Positions 46,858 to 59,206 of a stretch of 64,000 nt of DNA are shown piece by piece; the stretch's first letter is position 1, and each line of letters begins with the position of its first letter. Source of the stretch: Bryoerythrophyllum caledonicum (lineage: Eukaryota > Streptophyta > Bryopsida > Pottiales > Pottiaceae); assembly GCA_963971425.1 (NCBI GenBank), contig OZ020523.1:18643105-18707104 (forward strand), given 5' to 3'. The translations under genes and the position numbers were made by a program. Under the pieces are notes generated by a model. It made no database searches. It saw nothing but the letters and a program-made list of their open reading frames with translations, and was not told the origin of the DNA.

Positions 46858-47247
46858 AAAATGCAAAGAAATTAAGGATTTCACTTTTTCAACAATGTTC
46901 TTTTTTCCATGATAGAAGAAGGCATAATAATTCTATCCACCATTTAGATTTTAGATCCAACAGTTTTTTTTAATTAAAAAAAAAAAGGAACACTTTCCAA
47001 TAAAAATAGTTGTTTTTTGTACCCCTGGTCATTCTAGGTCCATTTCTCTAATCCTAAACACCTCCATTGCTTGTGGTTTTTGGTGTGCAATGATCCACAT
47101 AGATGGTGGAACATGTATTCTAAACATTTATGCAATGCGTAGTGGAAAAACATGCCATTATCCTAGGTCAAAGTATGCCAACATTGTTTGAGCAGGAAAT
47201 AATTATGGGTGGTTGTGGTGAAACATAGCCTTGGTCCTTTAGGGGTC
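46858..47247 (-). mobile_element. MITE family B, copy 3, partial
   Basis: Contains AGATTTTAGATCCAACAG and ends AAACATAGCCTTGGTCCTTTAGGGGTC, corresponding to the inverse of the 15166 element. Confidence 0.55.
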
Positions 47248-49474
47248 AAAGGAAAAACGATGACGGTTGTCAAGAACTTTCCTTCATTACTACCCGCCTA
47301 AAAGAATTGCCCTATTCAACTCTACGATAGTAGTATTCAAATTCCACATTAATACTATTGAGTTCTACAATACCCTACCCGGCTTGCCCGCCCTCTTTAA
47401 GAAACTACTTGGGGCAACAATATTTTTTCACGGATTTAGGAAAAAAATTGCATTTCCACGAAGCTTTCAGGTATTTTCCATCTATGGTAAAAAATAAATT
47501 AGAGTAAAAAATAATGATACAAGTTGATGCCGTAGGAACCTGCCCAAATTTTCAAAAGTCCCCCGAGGAGACTTTTGGGAATTTAGAGGCTCAGAATATA
47601 CTTACTCAAAGGGGATTTTTTTTAAGGATGAGGAAAAATAAGTGTTGTGTTATACATTTTTTATTGCAATTGGATATAAAGATTAAAAAGTATGATCAAA
47701 TATGTAAATCTAAACCGATCTTGTACGAGGTGACATTTTATGAAATAGTGTACAATTTTGTTCTCCATTTCTATATTAGCTAAAGGATTTTTTTCGATTC
47801 TAATTTTTTCTAATGTCAAAACCAACATAAGACATTTTTTTACCCATGTGGATTTGTGTTTTTTTTTCACACAAAAATTCAAAATGTTTCTTGGGCAAAA
47901 TTTGAGCATTTTTCCTTGCACAATTCAAAAAAAAATAGACTGTTTAATTACTTCTCAATTTTGGATTCAAGGAACTAGCATCATGTGCACAATAATGATA
48001 TATTTTTGAAATCATGAATAGTACAAGAAAACAACACCATGCAAAGTCAAAGTTCGTTCATCTTCTTTGTTATTTTCATTATAATATCCCAAGCTATTCT
48101 TTCAAAAACTTAAAGAAATTAACAACTTGTTTGTTTTACACACAAGTATCTTACAATTTGAATTTAAAAACAAAGTTATTATGAGTTTATTCAAACTCAT
48201 TATATATCAATGGACAACTTTGGAGTGTTTTTGATGAATAATAAATGAATGATTAAATGAATCAATTCCAAAAATCTCATATTAAAATTTGTGTTGAATG
48301 CTTTCTCTACACTTATAATTTGAAATTCTACAAGATGGATGGTTAAAAGCTTCAGCACATTTTTTTGTGGTTTAATAATCCTAGATAAACTAGAGAAATT
48401 CACACTAATAATTAGACCACTTTGACAATAGAATAATTATACTTCTAAAATAACATTCCATATCATCCAAAGATTTTAATATTTTAATATTTGAAAATAT
48501 GAGTGTAGAGGGACAAAATAAAACCAACGTAACATAGAGTACATTTGAGTTATTTGTAAAGGGAACCGGTCTTTTGTCCTCCTTTTTTCATGCAAAAGGG
48601 AATCTAATCTGTATTTGAGTGTTGCCGCAAAGTAATCCTGTGAAAAAAATTCAGGGTTTGAGGGTTTTGAGGAGGTGTTATTTATGGCACAAGTGGTACA
48701 AATCTCCCAAAAAAAAACAAGAACAATCATGAACGTCATGACACTCTGGCATGTATCCTACATCCTAGAGTTGTGCATGATGTGAAGGGTCAATGATTGC
48801 TTAAAATAAAAGCCAGGCACAAACTCGAGTTTGGGAATTCTAAGGCTCAAAAACTAGTCTATCCAGTGTTCTATTCTAGGTCTACAGTGAAACCCTGCCA
48901 GTGGACTCGGCGACCCTGGCTTTTCCATTTTACAGGTTAGAAACTGAGGATTTGGGGTACTTTGCGGATAACTCTATTGTAGTAGTTTAAACCTACCCCC
49001 TATTCAAATTGATATTGTATAGTTATAAAAATACTATTTAAAAAAAAAACATGATTTCAAGAAAGATTTATATGTTTTTGGCACCGATATTGTATTTTCC
49101 TACTATAATGAAACTTTAAACTTTCCAACTTATAGTATTCTCCATAGATATATAAATTGTTATTTTAGAACCTTTTTTCTACAAATCATATTTTATATTA
49201 GTTTCAACATGGGCTTCCTTTAATAATTCTTTTTTGAAGTCAATATCTATTTGGATAAATTCATAGTTCATCATAAAGCCGAAAGAGGGTTGGATTTACT
49301 GTCAACTTTGCTTCAATCATGTACATAACTATCTATTAAATTTTAGAAATCTATGACAAATGTTTGGTTGTAATGTGACATATAATTATAGAAAAGAAGT
49401 AAGTGAATGAAAGTTATACATGCATCTTTGGTGTATTTGATATGTACTTTTTGTCGATGCAATTTGAATGACTA

Positions 49475-49475
<1 letters not shown>
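47248..49475. other. AT-rich intergenic DNA, no gene
   Basis: No recognised protein or RNA. A stretch at 47510-47600 resembles the right end of family A (GTAGGAACCTGCCCAAA). Short frames are composition artefacts. Confidence 0.45.
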
Positions 49476-49505
<30 letters not shown>

Positions 49506-50869
49506 AAGAAGAAGAAGAAGAAGAAGAAGAAGAAGAAGAAGAAAGAAGAAGAAGAAGAAGAAGAAGAAGAAGAAGAAGAAGAAGAAGAAGAAGAAGAAGA
49601 AGAAGAAGAAGAAGAAGAAGAAGAAGAAGAAGAAGAAGAAAAGAAGAAGAAGAAGAGAAGAAGAAGAAGAAGAAGAAAGAAGAAGAAGAAGAAGAAGAAG
49701 AAGAAGAAGAAGAAAAGAAGAAGAAGAAGAGAAGAAGAAGAAGAAAAGAAGAAGAAGAAGAAGAAGAAGAAGAAGAAGAGAAGAAGAAGAAGAAGAAGAA
49801 GAAGAAGAAGAAGAAGAAGAAGAAGAAAAGAAGAAGAAGAAGAAGAAGAAGAAGAAGAAGAAGAAGAAGAAGAAGAAAAGAAGAAGAAGAAGAAGAAGAA
49901 GAAGAAGAAGAAGAAGAAGAAGAAGAAGAAGAAGAAGAAGAAGAAGAAGAAGAAGAAGAAGAAGAAGAAGAAGAAGAAGAAGAAGAAGAAAAGAAGAAGA
50001 AGAAGAAGAAGAAGAAGAAGAAGAAGAAGAAGAAGAAGAAGAAGAAGAAGAAGAAAGAAGAAGAAGAAGAAGAAGAAGAAGAAGAAGAAGAAGAAGAAGA
50101 AGAAGAAGAAAAGAAGAAGAAAAGAAGAAGAAGAAGAAGAAGAAGAAGAAAGAAGAAGAAGAAAAGAAGAAGAAGAAGAAGAAGAAGAAGAAAAGAAGGA
50201 AGAAGAAGAAGAAGAAGAAGAAGAAGAAGAAGAAGAAGAAGAAAAGAAGAAGAAGAAGAAGAAGAAGAAGAAGAAAGAAGAAGAAGAAGAAGAAAGAAGA
50301 GAAGAAGAAGAAGAAGAAGAAAGAAGAAGAAGAAGAAAGAAGAAGAAGAAAGAAGAAGAAGAAGAAGAAGAAGAAGAAAAGAAGAAGAAGAAGAAGAAGA
50401 AGAAGAAGAAGAAGAAAAGAAGAAGAAGAAGAAGAAAGAAGAAGAAGAAGAAGAAGAAGAAGAAAGAAGGAAGAAGAAGAGAAGAAGAAGAAGAAGAAGA
50501 AGAGAAGAAGAAGAAGAAGAAGAAGAAGAAGAAGAAGAAGAAGAAGAAGAAGAAGAAGAAGAAGAAGAAGAAGAAGAAGAAGAAGAAGAAGAAGAAGAAG
50601 AAGAAGAAGAAGAAGAAGAAGAAGAAGAAGAAGAAGAAGAAGAAGAAGAAGAAGAAGAAGAAGAAGAAGAAGAAGAAGAAGAAGAAGAAGAAGAAGAAGA
50701 AGAAGAAGAAGAAGAAGAAGAAGAAGAAGAAGAAGAAGAAGAAGAAGAAGAAGAAGAAGAAGAAGAAGAAGAAGAAGAAGAAGAAGAAGAAGAAGAAGAA
50801 GAAGAAGAAGAAGAAGAAGAAGAAGAAGAAGAAGAAGAAGAAGAAGAAGAAGAAGAAGAAGAAGAAGAA
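49476..50869. repeat. GAA/TTC triplet array, 1.4 kb
   Basis: Almost 1.4 kb of AAG/GAA triplets. The first ~1030 bases carry interruptions of the AAAG, AGAG and GGAAG kind that shift the phase. From about 50505 to 50869 the array is pure, roughly 120 units. All long frames through it (poly-Lys/Glu/Arg or poly-Ser/Phe/Leu) are artefacts. Assembly length may be unreliable. Confidence 0.97.
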
Positions 50870-50873
50870 TGCC

Positions 50874-50890
50874 GGTTCCCGAAGGGAACC
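50874..50890. repeat. Short perfect hairpin beside the GAA array
   Basis: GGTTCCC-GAA-GGGAACC directly follows the array: a 7-bp stem with a GAA loop. Function unknown. Confidence 0.6.
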
Positions 50891-51380
50891 AGTGTGAATA
50901 AAGTGTCTGTTCGTTCCATTGCTAAGACCATGCCCACCGGACAAGGAATTAGCGAACTGGATTTGATGACTATATGATATACTACACATCCACTATGTTG
51001 TTAAATGTGATCATTTCATTAAAATTGGGTAAAAGTATCAAATTAAATCAAATAAATAAATAAAAACTATTAAAATGATTTGAAGTTCTAAAATATTCAA
51101 AAAAATCATGATTTCTATATTAAAATTTGATATGTTTTTAAAATAAATTACTAAAATATACTATCGTTGATATCAACTACTAGTCTATCAACCACTTTAT
51201 TCAATTTATTTGATTCCTAAAGGCTCATCATTTAATGAAGAGTTTCTTTTTATAGAAATTTGGATGATCCTCTACATGTGCAAGATGAATTGAAGAATTG
51301 TAAAATGTCGTGAGACGTTTTATAGATAATTTTCCACCTACTTACAACTTGATCAAAAGTAACTTTTTGATAAAGTTGAC
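50891..51380. other. AT-rich DNA, no gene
   Basis: Spacer between the triplet array and the pogo-like transposon. Nothing recognised. Confidence 0.5.
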
Positions 51381-51388
51381 TACACTAA

Positions 51389-51968
51389 GGGCCGCTTCAC
51401 ACTTGGTGGCCAAGTCGAGAGGCCGTCGATTTTCACCAATGAGATTGCTAGAATGTCCAAAGTCCGAACTTTGGGCCTTCACACTTGTGCCCAAACTCCA
51501 AAGGCCGTCGTCCTACATGGCAACACTTTTGGGTAGTTTTGGCGCCAAAGCGACGGCCTCTCGAGCAAAACTTGGGTCGCCCGTTTTGCTCGACCCAAAC
51601 TACAATCGAGAGTCCGTCGATTCTTTTAATTAAAATAATCAAAAAGTGACAAGATCTAGACCGTTAGATGAAAGAGACCGAATTTTTTGGCTGATTTTTT
51701 TTGGCTGATTTTTTTGGCTGATTTTTTTTGGGCTGATTTTTTTGGCTGATTTTGATTGGCTGATTTCTATGGGCTGATTTTTTTTGGCGTAATGATATGG
51801 GGTTTGGACTTTGGACTTGGCCTTTGGGGCTTCACACCACGACCGGCCAAACCTTCAATCTATATTATTTAATGTATTTTTTTGGCAAAAAAGTTTGGCC
51901 TCTCGCCATAGTTTGGCCACTCATTTTGACGGTTGGCCTCTCGACTTGGGCATAGTGTGAAGCGGCCC
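51389..51968. mobile_element. PIF/Harbinger-type MITE, copy 2
   Basis: Ends GGGCCGCTTCACACT and AGTGTGAAGCGGCCC with TAA duplicated at 51386-51388 and 51969-51971. It sits inside the left terminal repeat of the pogo-like element. The interior has a run of GGCTGATTTTTTT units (51686-51783) and no coding. It is inverted relative to 23797-24353. Confidence 0.85.
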
Positions 51969-52489
51969 TAAACTTCGCATTTAGTGTCGACTACACTATA
52001 TACGAACCCTTACACTAAATGTAAGAATCACAATTAGTGTAATGACACAACATTACACTAAATGTGAAACATTACACTATACGTGAATGGCAATAAAAAT
52101 GGAGGGTTTTTTTTTAACTTGTGCACAATTAGTGTATGAAAAAGCTTGCCGCAGTGAATGAAAAACAACACTATTCAAAGGAGCATAAGTCACTCAAAAA
52201 GGATTGGAATTACAGTCATGGGATGTCATTTTGACATCTACATTTTTTTTAGATGTCAAAAAACATCTCATATGTTTAATTTGAAGAAAATCTGAGTAAG
52301 TTATGGGCATTCAAAGATTTTGGTGATGTAAATTAAACAAAGTGGAAAAAATGAAGGAATATTTATATAAAAAAGACTAAAATCATAAGTTTGAAGACAT
52401 GCAATATATTTAATAAAATAGGGATAAAAAAAAATATGTAAGGAAAATAAAAGAAGAATTGCAAATTCATATAAAAATGAACTCATATA

Positions 52490-54146
52490 TTAATTTGCCA
52501 TAGGCAAATTAGGGACTTGTTGTCCTTCAAAGTAAGGACTATATTTTGCAATAATTTCCCGAAGGTGGGGAAATAGTTGCTCAATAGTCCAAGTGCCATC
52601 TAAACCTAGTGATAAACCGCATCTAATCATGGCTTTTCGGGCATATGAAATATGTTGAGAATCAACCATGCCGTTTACATCATCTAAGGCATTTGCTGCT
52701 AATTGAAGAAAAAATTGCTTACCCGGATTTTGAAGCTTCTTGGACCGTCACTACGTGGAGTATTTTGCCATGCATTTGCTTGGATAAGTTCGGTTTTTTT
52801 TGCCTCCCAACGCTTCATCCATGCGTCTTTAATTTTTGAAATAATAAATGTGTCGGTGGGTTGGCAAAGGTGAGTCGCACAAGGAGGTAAGTATTTTAAA
52901 ACGGTTCTTTTTACCGCTGAAACGGCCGCCAACCAAGGGGTTACATTGTGGGCCGTACAATTGTCCACCCACACGTATTTTATACAATTGTAGATGTCCG
53001 GTTGGTAAGCCCTAGCTTCCTCAAAAAATTGTGGAAACAAGGATTGGTCCATCCATCCTTTGGGCCCCGTACGGTAACTAACACCCGGAATAGAGTCGTC
53101 AAAACCTCTAATTGGGTAATTACTGTTTGGGTTAGAAAATATCAACATTGTCGCCTCTATTGTTGCTCTACGGCCCCCGGAAATCCTAACCACCATGGTC
53201 ATTGCCTCTCCGCCGGCACCAACATCCGCGTACTTCACGGAAGTATCTCTACGAAAGCCAAGGATTTTACCATTGTCAACATTAATGGAAAAGTGAGTTT
53301 TGTCCAAATTTTCCATCAAATTTTCATCAAATTCGCCCAAAAGAAACCCACGGAGTAAAATGCCAAAATGGAAAGCCGTATTCATTTCAATGTGTGCTTC
53401 TTTTTCCGAACTACAAGTTAGACAACATCTTTGTGACAATAAAACTATACTATAGGCATCCATAAAATGGGAAATCCATACGTGTGTTATTTTCTGTGTT
53501 AAAAGAACATTATCCTTAGGATCGGTTGATTGGGAGTTGTAAGGTGAATCCATTGATAAAAGAATAGAAAGGGCGAGTTCTATAAGGATAGCGGGAGAGA
53601 ATTTTACCTCAGAGGTGTGGTAAACTTCAAATGATTGCAGCAGCTTTGGATACAGCCATTGCACCCAAAGCAAACAGCGGGGTCCCCGTCCTGTAGCGAC
53701 TTTGGTGAGAATCCGCTTTCGGGTACCTATGGTGCTACGCGTGATTTGGGCGGGTTGGGGGTGCAAGCTGTTTACTACAGGGAGGATGCTGTCGCGTAGG
53801 CTCCACCAACGGTTAGGGCGGACGAGGTTTGTTCAATGTTGGCCGCGGAAATGCTCTGAAAATGCTCTGATGGCGCGGCTGGTGAGTCCATAAGTGCCAT
53901 GGAGCGCGTGGTCCTCCACCATCCACGCCACCAATGTCCGTCGTGTTTGGATGGTGGCAACTTGCTGAACCGCTCGACGACGCGGGTGGGAGTGGATGAT
54001 TCCGTCCCTACACAGACAAAAAACAAGAGTTACATCTGTGATTTCTACTCAACTTGTGCAAATCGATGAACTTCGTGGATGAATTTCATACCCGGGGGTG
54101 GTTACGGCATTGCCTGTTCGGCGGTGTCGTCTTCAGCGTGGTCCAT
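52490..54146 (-). pseudogene. Pogo/Tigger-like DDE transposase, decayed
   Basis: Model: exon 1 at 54106-54146 (ATG 54144-54146), a 98-base GT-AG intron, exon 2 at 52490-54007. The N-terminal part reads RRRAVQQVATIQTRRTLVAW and SRAIRAFSEHF, a CENP-B/psq-like DNA-binding region. The catalytic part has INVDNGKILGF (first Asp at 53276-53278), WVDNCTAHNVTPW (second Asp 52963-52965) and LCQPTDTFIISKIKDAW (third Asp 52852-52854), a DDD triad of the DDE_1 superfamily. There is an in-frame TGA at 53833-53835 and a frameshift near 52735-52760, after which the tail reads NPGKQFFLQLAANALDDVNG to a stop at 52490-52492. The copy is therefore inactive unless both lesions are sequence errors. Confidence 0.85.
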
Positions 54147-54864
54147 GGTGAGCTCGGACGATGACGGGGTGTGGAAGACGATGACGGGGTTGTGGAGTAG
54201 ACGATGATGGGGCATTGGTGACGTGGTGTAGCTGGTGGGGGCCGCGGAGCTGCAAGTCAACCAACTGTGATCCCGTGCTTCCCAATTGTGACGCAGATTT
54301 CCGACCAGGATCCTAAACCCGTATGATTTGCGAGTGGCCAGCATTGGCCTCTGACCTGCAGGGATATAAGCCCCCCCCCGTGTATGTTTGGTCGCAACCC
54401 TCAAACAGATTTCCGACCTCAACTCCAAACTGAAACTCCTTGCCACCTGAAACTCCAGAAACCCCACGAAACTCGTATTCCAAATCCCAAACTCCGAAAA
54501 CTCGAAACCAGAAATTCTAGCAAGCTCTAAATTCCGCCTCGCTAAATAAATATGACCCAACTTCACTATACCTTCCATGAACAAAGAAGGTGAGAGAGTG
54601 CAAGAAAGGGATGGAATTATAGGTAGGATTTCAATGAAGATAATAAAGGCATGACGGCCGGTAGGCGATTGATTGGGGGTAGGGAGAGGTGGGAAGTAAG
54701 AAAAGTCAACATAGAGAATAAAGACATGACGGCTAGTAGGCGGTTGATTGAGGCATCATTAATGATGTTGGCCGCTAACACTAATTGTGAACTTCTTTGC
54801 AAATAGTGTTGTAGGGTAATTACACTATTTGCGTGACTACACTAAATGCGATGTTGAGTGTAGC

Positions 54865-55045
54865 TTTCAAACTTTTACTATCTCTTATATACCAACCATA
54901 AATATGAAATATGTTTCTCTTCAAGATTCTAAAGAAGAATTATAAATAATAACAATAATAAAACCAAAATAAGTTAAAAAAATCACCATTCTAACTGTAG
55001 AAACATATATGCTAAAAGAATTGACATTATTATTTTTTGGGATTC
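54865..55045. other. AT-rich spacer
   Basis: Short AT-rich stretch between the pogo-like element and the next MITE; nothing recognised. Confidence 0.5.
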
Positions 55046-55990
55046 ATTAACCCCTAAAGGCCCAAGGCATTTTCAAACCAAAAACACTTCAAAACTGCTC
55101 ATTCTAGTGCAATGAATAAGGAAGGAAACAAAAACTTTTATTTCTACATCTAACCGTAGGATCTCAATAAAAACTTGTTAATTAACGTCCCTTCAAAATT
55201 TCATAAACTTTGACAACACTGATTGAAAGGTTATAGTATTCAAAGTAGAGATGATGATTCATTTTCTTCTCTATTTTGAGTGGATGAGTAGACTTTGACT
55301 TCACTTGGTGTCAAGTTTTTGCACTACACAAGCTTGAAATTCATTACCATCATGTTAATCATGAAGCTATTCCCGTGTACACCAATTTTTAGAGATAGAA
55401 AAGGGGTTTAGCATATTCAAAACAATTGTGCAAAGTGTGGAAGTTCAAAATTACCAAATTCTGTTTTATTTTTTTAATGAACTAATATGTTTTAGAATGA
55501 GAATCCAAACGGTGAATGAGAAGGTTTACACTATATCTTGTAGTAGAAAAAATAAAATGTAAAAAATATTAAGATCTCTAAGTGGAAAATAAGGATTTTT
55601 CTTAGTACCTTGTCCAACAATGTGTGAGAATGTGTAAAATGTTTGAGTTAGATTAATGTGCTATTCATTTACTAAAGACAAGAATTTTTTTTGACAATAT
55701 GAAAGGAAATAATTTTACTTGCTATTCTAAAAATCTCACATTTAATAGAGTGTCCTAGCAAAAGCTTTTGGAGTTGCTTGATGTGCCCACTTTCTCCATT
55801 ATAAATTCAAAACAGGAAAAATTTCTCAATAAATGTTGAATATAGGAAAAAATTGTATGCACACGAAGCTGTTAGTAATGTCCATTTACAATAAAAATTT
55901 CAACGAGGAATGTTATAAATTGACACCACAGAAACCTATCCAAACCTTCAAGAGTTCTTGAGGGGACTCTTAGGCCTTTAGAGGTCAAAC
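55046..55990 (+). mobile_element. TTAA-CCCCT MITE, family A, copy 4
   Basis: A 0.94-kb element from ATTAACCCCTAAAGGCCC to GGCCTTTAGAGGTCAA. It is colinear with 40744-41633 and 62395-63338. The right flank has TCAA in place of TTAA, probably a point change. Non-coding. Confidence 0.75.
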
Positions 55991-56225
55991 CCATGTTTTC
56001 TAGAACATTTTCATGAAATATAGTCAAAAGATGTTTATGTGTAAAAACTTCAAAAGTTTCAAACTTCTTTTCTACTTATCTATTATTATCATTTTTGATT
56101 GATTCATTGTTTTTTATTCTTGTTGTTGTGATCATATGTTTTGTAATCATTAAGTTCATATTTAGTCAATCTGGTGGCAGTGAAATCGCAACATGGGTTT
56201 CAAGATCAATATCTGGAACGTTAGG

Positions 56226-56886
56226 AGGCTCACGCACATCTATGCGGATGAGCTTGGGTTGGAGCCCCAATAATTGGTGGTGGGCCCCACTGAATAGAAG
56301 GTAAATATGGATGTAATTTTAAAATTATAAATTGGTTCTCAATGTAAACACATTGGAAATTCTTTGGGAACGGGGGGGCGATGGGGAACACACTTGGGAA
56401 CACATCAGGGAACTGTGGGGAACAACATGGGAACTCATTTGGAATGCATTGAGAACGTTGTGGTAATAATATGGTTAAAAATGAATATGAGAAGAGGGTA
56501 ACCAAATGGTTTGGTTAGGAACCATATCAGATTTTACCATGAAACTGATGTGGGCATGAGGAGGCCCAAGCCGGTCTTTTAGGGACCAATTTCATGGTAA
56601 AATTTGATATGGTTCCTAACCAAACCATTTGGTTACCTTCTTCTCATTTACCCTTCTAACCATATTACTACCACAACGTTCCCATTGTGTTCCCAATGAG
56701 TTCCCCAACGTTCCCCCATTCCCAACGCATTCTCCTATTCCGAAAGAGTTCCCAATACGTTTACACTAGGAACCAATTTATACTTTTAATTTTTTAATCG
56801 AAATTTAGCTTAAGCTTAGTGGGGCCACCACCAATCGTAGGGCCCCAACGCAGGCTCATCGGCACAGATGTGCGTGAGCTTCATAT
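56226..56886. mobile_element. Foldback element, ~300-bp arms
   Basis: The left arm starts GGCTCACGCACATCTATGCG and runs through AACGTTGTGGTAATAATATG and AACCAAATGGTTTGGTTAGG to about 56550. The right arm from about 56583 returns all of these inverted, ending GCACAGATGTGCGTGAGC. The unpaired centre is only about 35 bases (GGAGGCCCAAGCC). A tandem of GGGAACACA-like units fills the arm middles. Non-coding; a likely hairpin-RNA source if transcribed. Confidence 0.8.
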
Positions 56887-57815
56887 CTGGGAGATGAAGC
56901 CCCATATGGTCGTCATGTGCGTCAACATAGGTTGCTTTTGAATCTTCCGATTGACCGTTCTCGACGCTCCTGGTAACTAGGAGTATATCCATGCCGGGGC
57001 GCACCTAAAAAGAATCTTCTCAGGTGTACAGTGATAGAAATGAAAAGAACATGAACAGACAAAGTGCAGCTCAAAATATGTGAGTACTTGACCAAGTGCA
57101 CCGGATGGACGTGCTGTAACCCTGGTTCATGATCTTCTTTTTTTTTGACACAAGTAAAGGACCCTGGTTCATGATCAGTACTACTACTGTACTCCTGATA
57201 AACTGCATTCACAATACTTAATCTGGTCACTCGGACTTTTCAGTCATGCCAAGACACAAACCACTTCTCCATCATCCTTCTCTGAGCAATCTTGGACCTT
57301 TTATTTATGCCCCAGCATCTCTAAAGCTCCAAAAGCATGCTTTCGCGGAGCTTTTGTACTTAAAATGGGTGATCAGAAAACATAGCACCCACCACTAGAA
57401 AACTCTGACACATGACGTTGCACGTTCACCCAAAACTAAACTTGCGCCCTGATGCTTCCGTTGAAAGTACGCCGTTCAAGACTAGAAGTTTTAGGGGCGT
57501 ACCTATTTGTCAGATCTTCACTGTGTAGTTCAGTCTTCCAGTTCCATTGCCAAACCAGAGCATCTTGCCAGGATCGATTCCGGTTCACGGACATAGTAAT
57601 CAAGAAACCGGTGTCGATCGATCGACTCGTCTGAACTTAGCAGAACTGTGCTGCAGAGATTTGAAGGTTCAAGAGTCAGCGTGCTGCAAACAGCTGACAG
57701 TGGCGAATTATCAAGTTAAATTTCCTTGTTTGTGGATATCTGTAGTGCATAGTTGTACGCACTGCCTGCAACACGGCCACGAAGGTTCCATCAGCGAAAA
57801 GGTCTCACCATCATT
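56887..57815. other. Intergenic DNA, no gene recognised
   Basis: Composition is more balanced than in the MITE-rich part. CTGGTTCATGATC occurs twice (57122-57134 and 57162-57174). Short frames on the plus strand show no family. It may include the 3' end of the minus-strand candidate gene. Confidence 0.35.
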
Positions 57816-58987
57816 CTAGCTCATTACTTTGCACCCAGCGTGAATATTTAGTTCTTGAGCTGCAAAATTATATGTGATAAATGCTCTCACCTCTTTGGCC
57901 ACGGTTTGGAACCAGGAAGTTGACCTGAAACTAAGAAGCTCTAGATAACCCGGTGTGGTTGACTGTGGAGAATGCGAAGCAGGACCGGTTGGTGGGGTTG
58001 ACAGATTAGATCCCTCTCGCAACAATTTTTTTGCTGTTTCCTTCCTAAAACAGGAGTATACCGAAAATAACTGCAAAGAGACTGCACCTAAAGCAAGCCC
58101 ACTTTAAAGCTAGAACAGTCTATATTCGGAGCCAGCTCTTTGGTCGAGACCCTTTCATGCAGAAAGGTTGACAGTCCAAAAGAGGAATCAAATGAACAGC
58201 AGCGCAACCGTAAAGTGAATACTCCCATGCATGATGATAGACCATGGGTGATAAATGCTGATGCCGTACAGAGCCTCGAGTATACATGACCCGATCTGTG
58301 AACACTAGGAGGATGAAGCAGCAATCCTTGGAAGAAACTGGCAGATATTCTGCTACGCAATTAGGTACATGTGTAAATTGCCAAGGATCTTCTTTGCCCT
58401 GTAGAAAGCTTGGCGGTGCTCTACATTCGTGGTTGACCAAGCAGGTGTTGAGAACACGACACGTGCTTGCTTCGTCACGTGAACGATATTCTGGTCTTGA
58501 ATTTTCTAAAAGAAGGTGCACAAAAATAGTACATCACTAATTTCAATGATTTCGTATGCAATTGGGAAATAATTGTTACATTCTCTTTACTTGTGTCAAA
58601 AAAAAATAAAAAAATTGTTACATGTGAGGTTATGAGCCGCTTTAGTATCAAGTCAGACAATATACAGATATCAGTCTAACTAGAACCTTACATTCGTGGA
58701 CTTAGTATCGATCAAGAATGCCTGACATCCATGTGCAATTTTGTTGGTGATTGCTGGAACAGGGATAACAACACAAACTCGAGGCCAGGAATTGCGAAGC
58801 GAACCACGTACAAGTCTGGCAATTTCTACGCAGGGTGATAACCACGTACCTCGCACGTATAATGATTCTCTTTAATCCTTGTCGTCCTTCACCATCTCGG
58901 CTTCGACGTCTGTTTCTTCGCCGTACGTACGCTAGAAGTCCCAACGTACGCGCTTGAGTCAATCCCCCTTGCACAGCATGTCATTTT
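57816..58987. other. Possible 3' part of the candidate gene
   Basis: Balanced composition. Several 86-133-codon minus-strand frames overlap one another in different phases, so none is convincing. Could be 3' UTR or further exons. Confidence 0.3.
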
Positions 58988-59206
58988 TCAAGATCGAATT
59001 TCAATCATCCACTGAATCAGGTTATTTATATCGTCGTTTATGGCCCACATTTCACCGACGAGTTTCGAACTCATTAAATTGTCGATTCTCGTTGATGGCG
59101 CCATTACGCTGGCTAGTTCCAGCTTGTCACGTCCGACAAGGACAATGGTGTGGATCCCCGAGGTATCACATATTAGCCTGATTACACCATTCAGTACACT
59201 TATCAA
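58988..59206 (-). CDS. Candidate C-terminal exon, unknown protein
   Basis: An open minus-strand segment reads VIRLICDTSGIHTIVLVGRD, then KLELASVMAPSTRIDNLMSS, then GEMWAINDDINN and ends IEIRS-stop. It has ordinary protein composition with alternating hydrophobic strands (HTIVLVG) and mixed charge, unlike the Lys/Asn/Phe frames of the AT-rich DNA. An acceptor-like AATCAG lies at the upstream side (about 59182). No family was recognised. Grouped with the frame at 60022-60258 only by strand and shared composition. Confidence 0.35.
   Translation of the reverse strand: MISVLNGVIRLICDTSGIHTIVLVGRDKLELASVMAPSTRIDNLMSSKLVGEMWAINDDINNLIQWMIEIRS

Larger units (their letters stand above)
51383..54860 (-). 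mobile_element. Pogo-like (Tc1/mariner) transposon with nested MITE
   Basis: The left end, ignoring the inserted MITE, reads CACTAAACTTCGCATTTAGT. The right end, inverted, reads CACTCAACATCGCATTTAGT. Both are flanked by TA (51381-51382, 54861-54862), the Tc1/mariner target duplication. Subterminal copies of TTACACTAAATGT-like text occur at 51990-52100 and 54780-54850 and may be transposase sites. It encodes a decayed DDE transposase. Without the 580-bp MITE and its 3-bp duplication the element is about 2.9 kb. Confidence 0.8.

Noticed and set aside
49407-50989. Frames of about 480-507 codons made of poly-Lys/Glu/Arg or poly-Ser/Phe/Leu
   Set aside because: They exist only because a GAA triplet array has no stop codon in most frames; no unique protein sequence.
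54102-54584. 160-codon minus-strand frame as a separate protein
   Set aside because: Its last 14 codons form the likely first exon of the pogo transposase; the upstream part has no recognisable features and lies near the transposon end.
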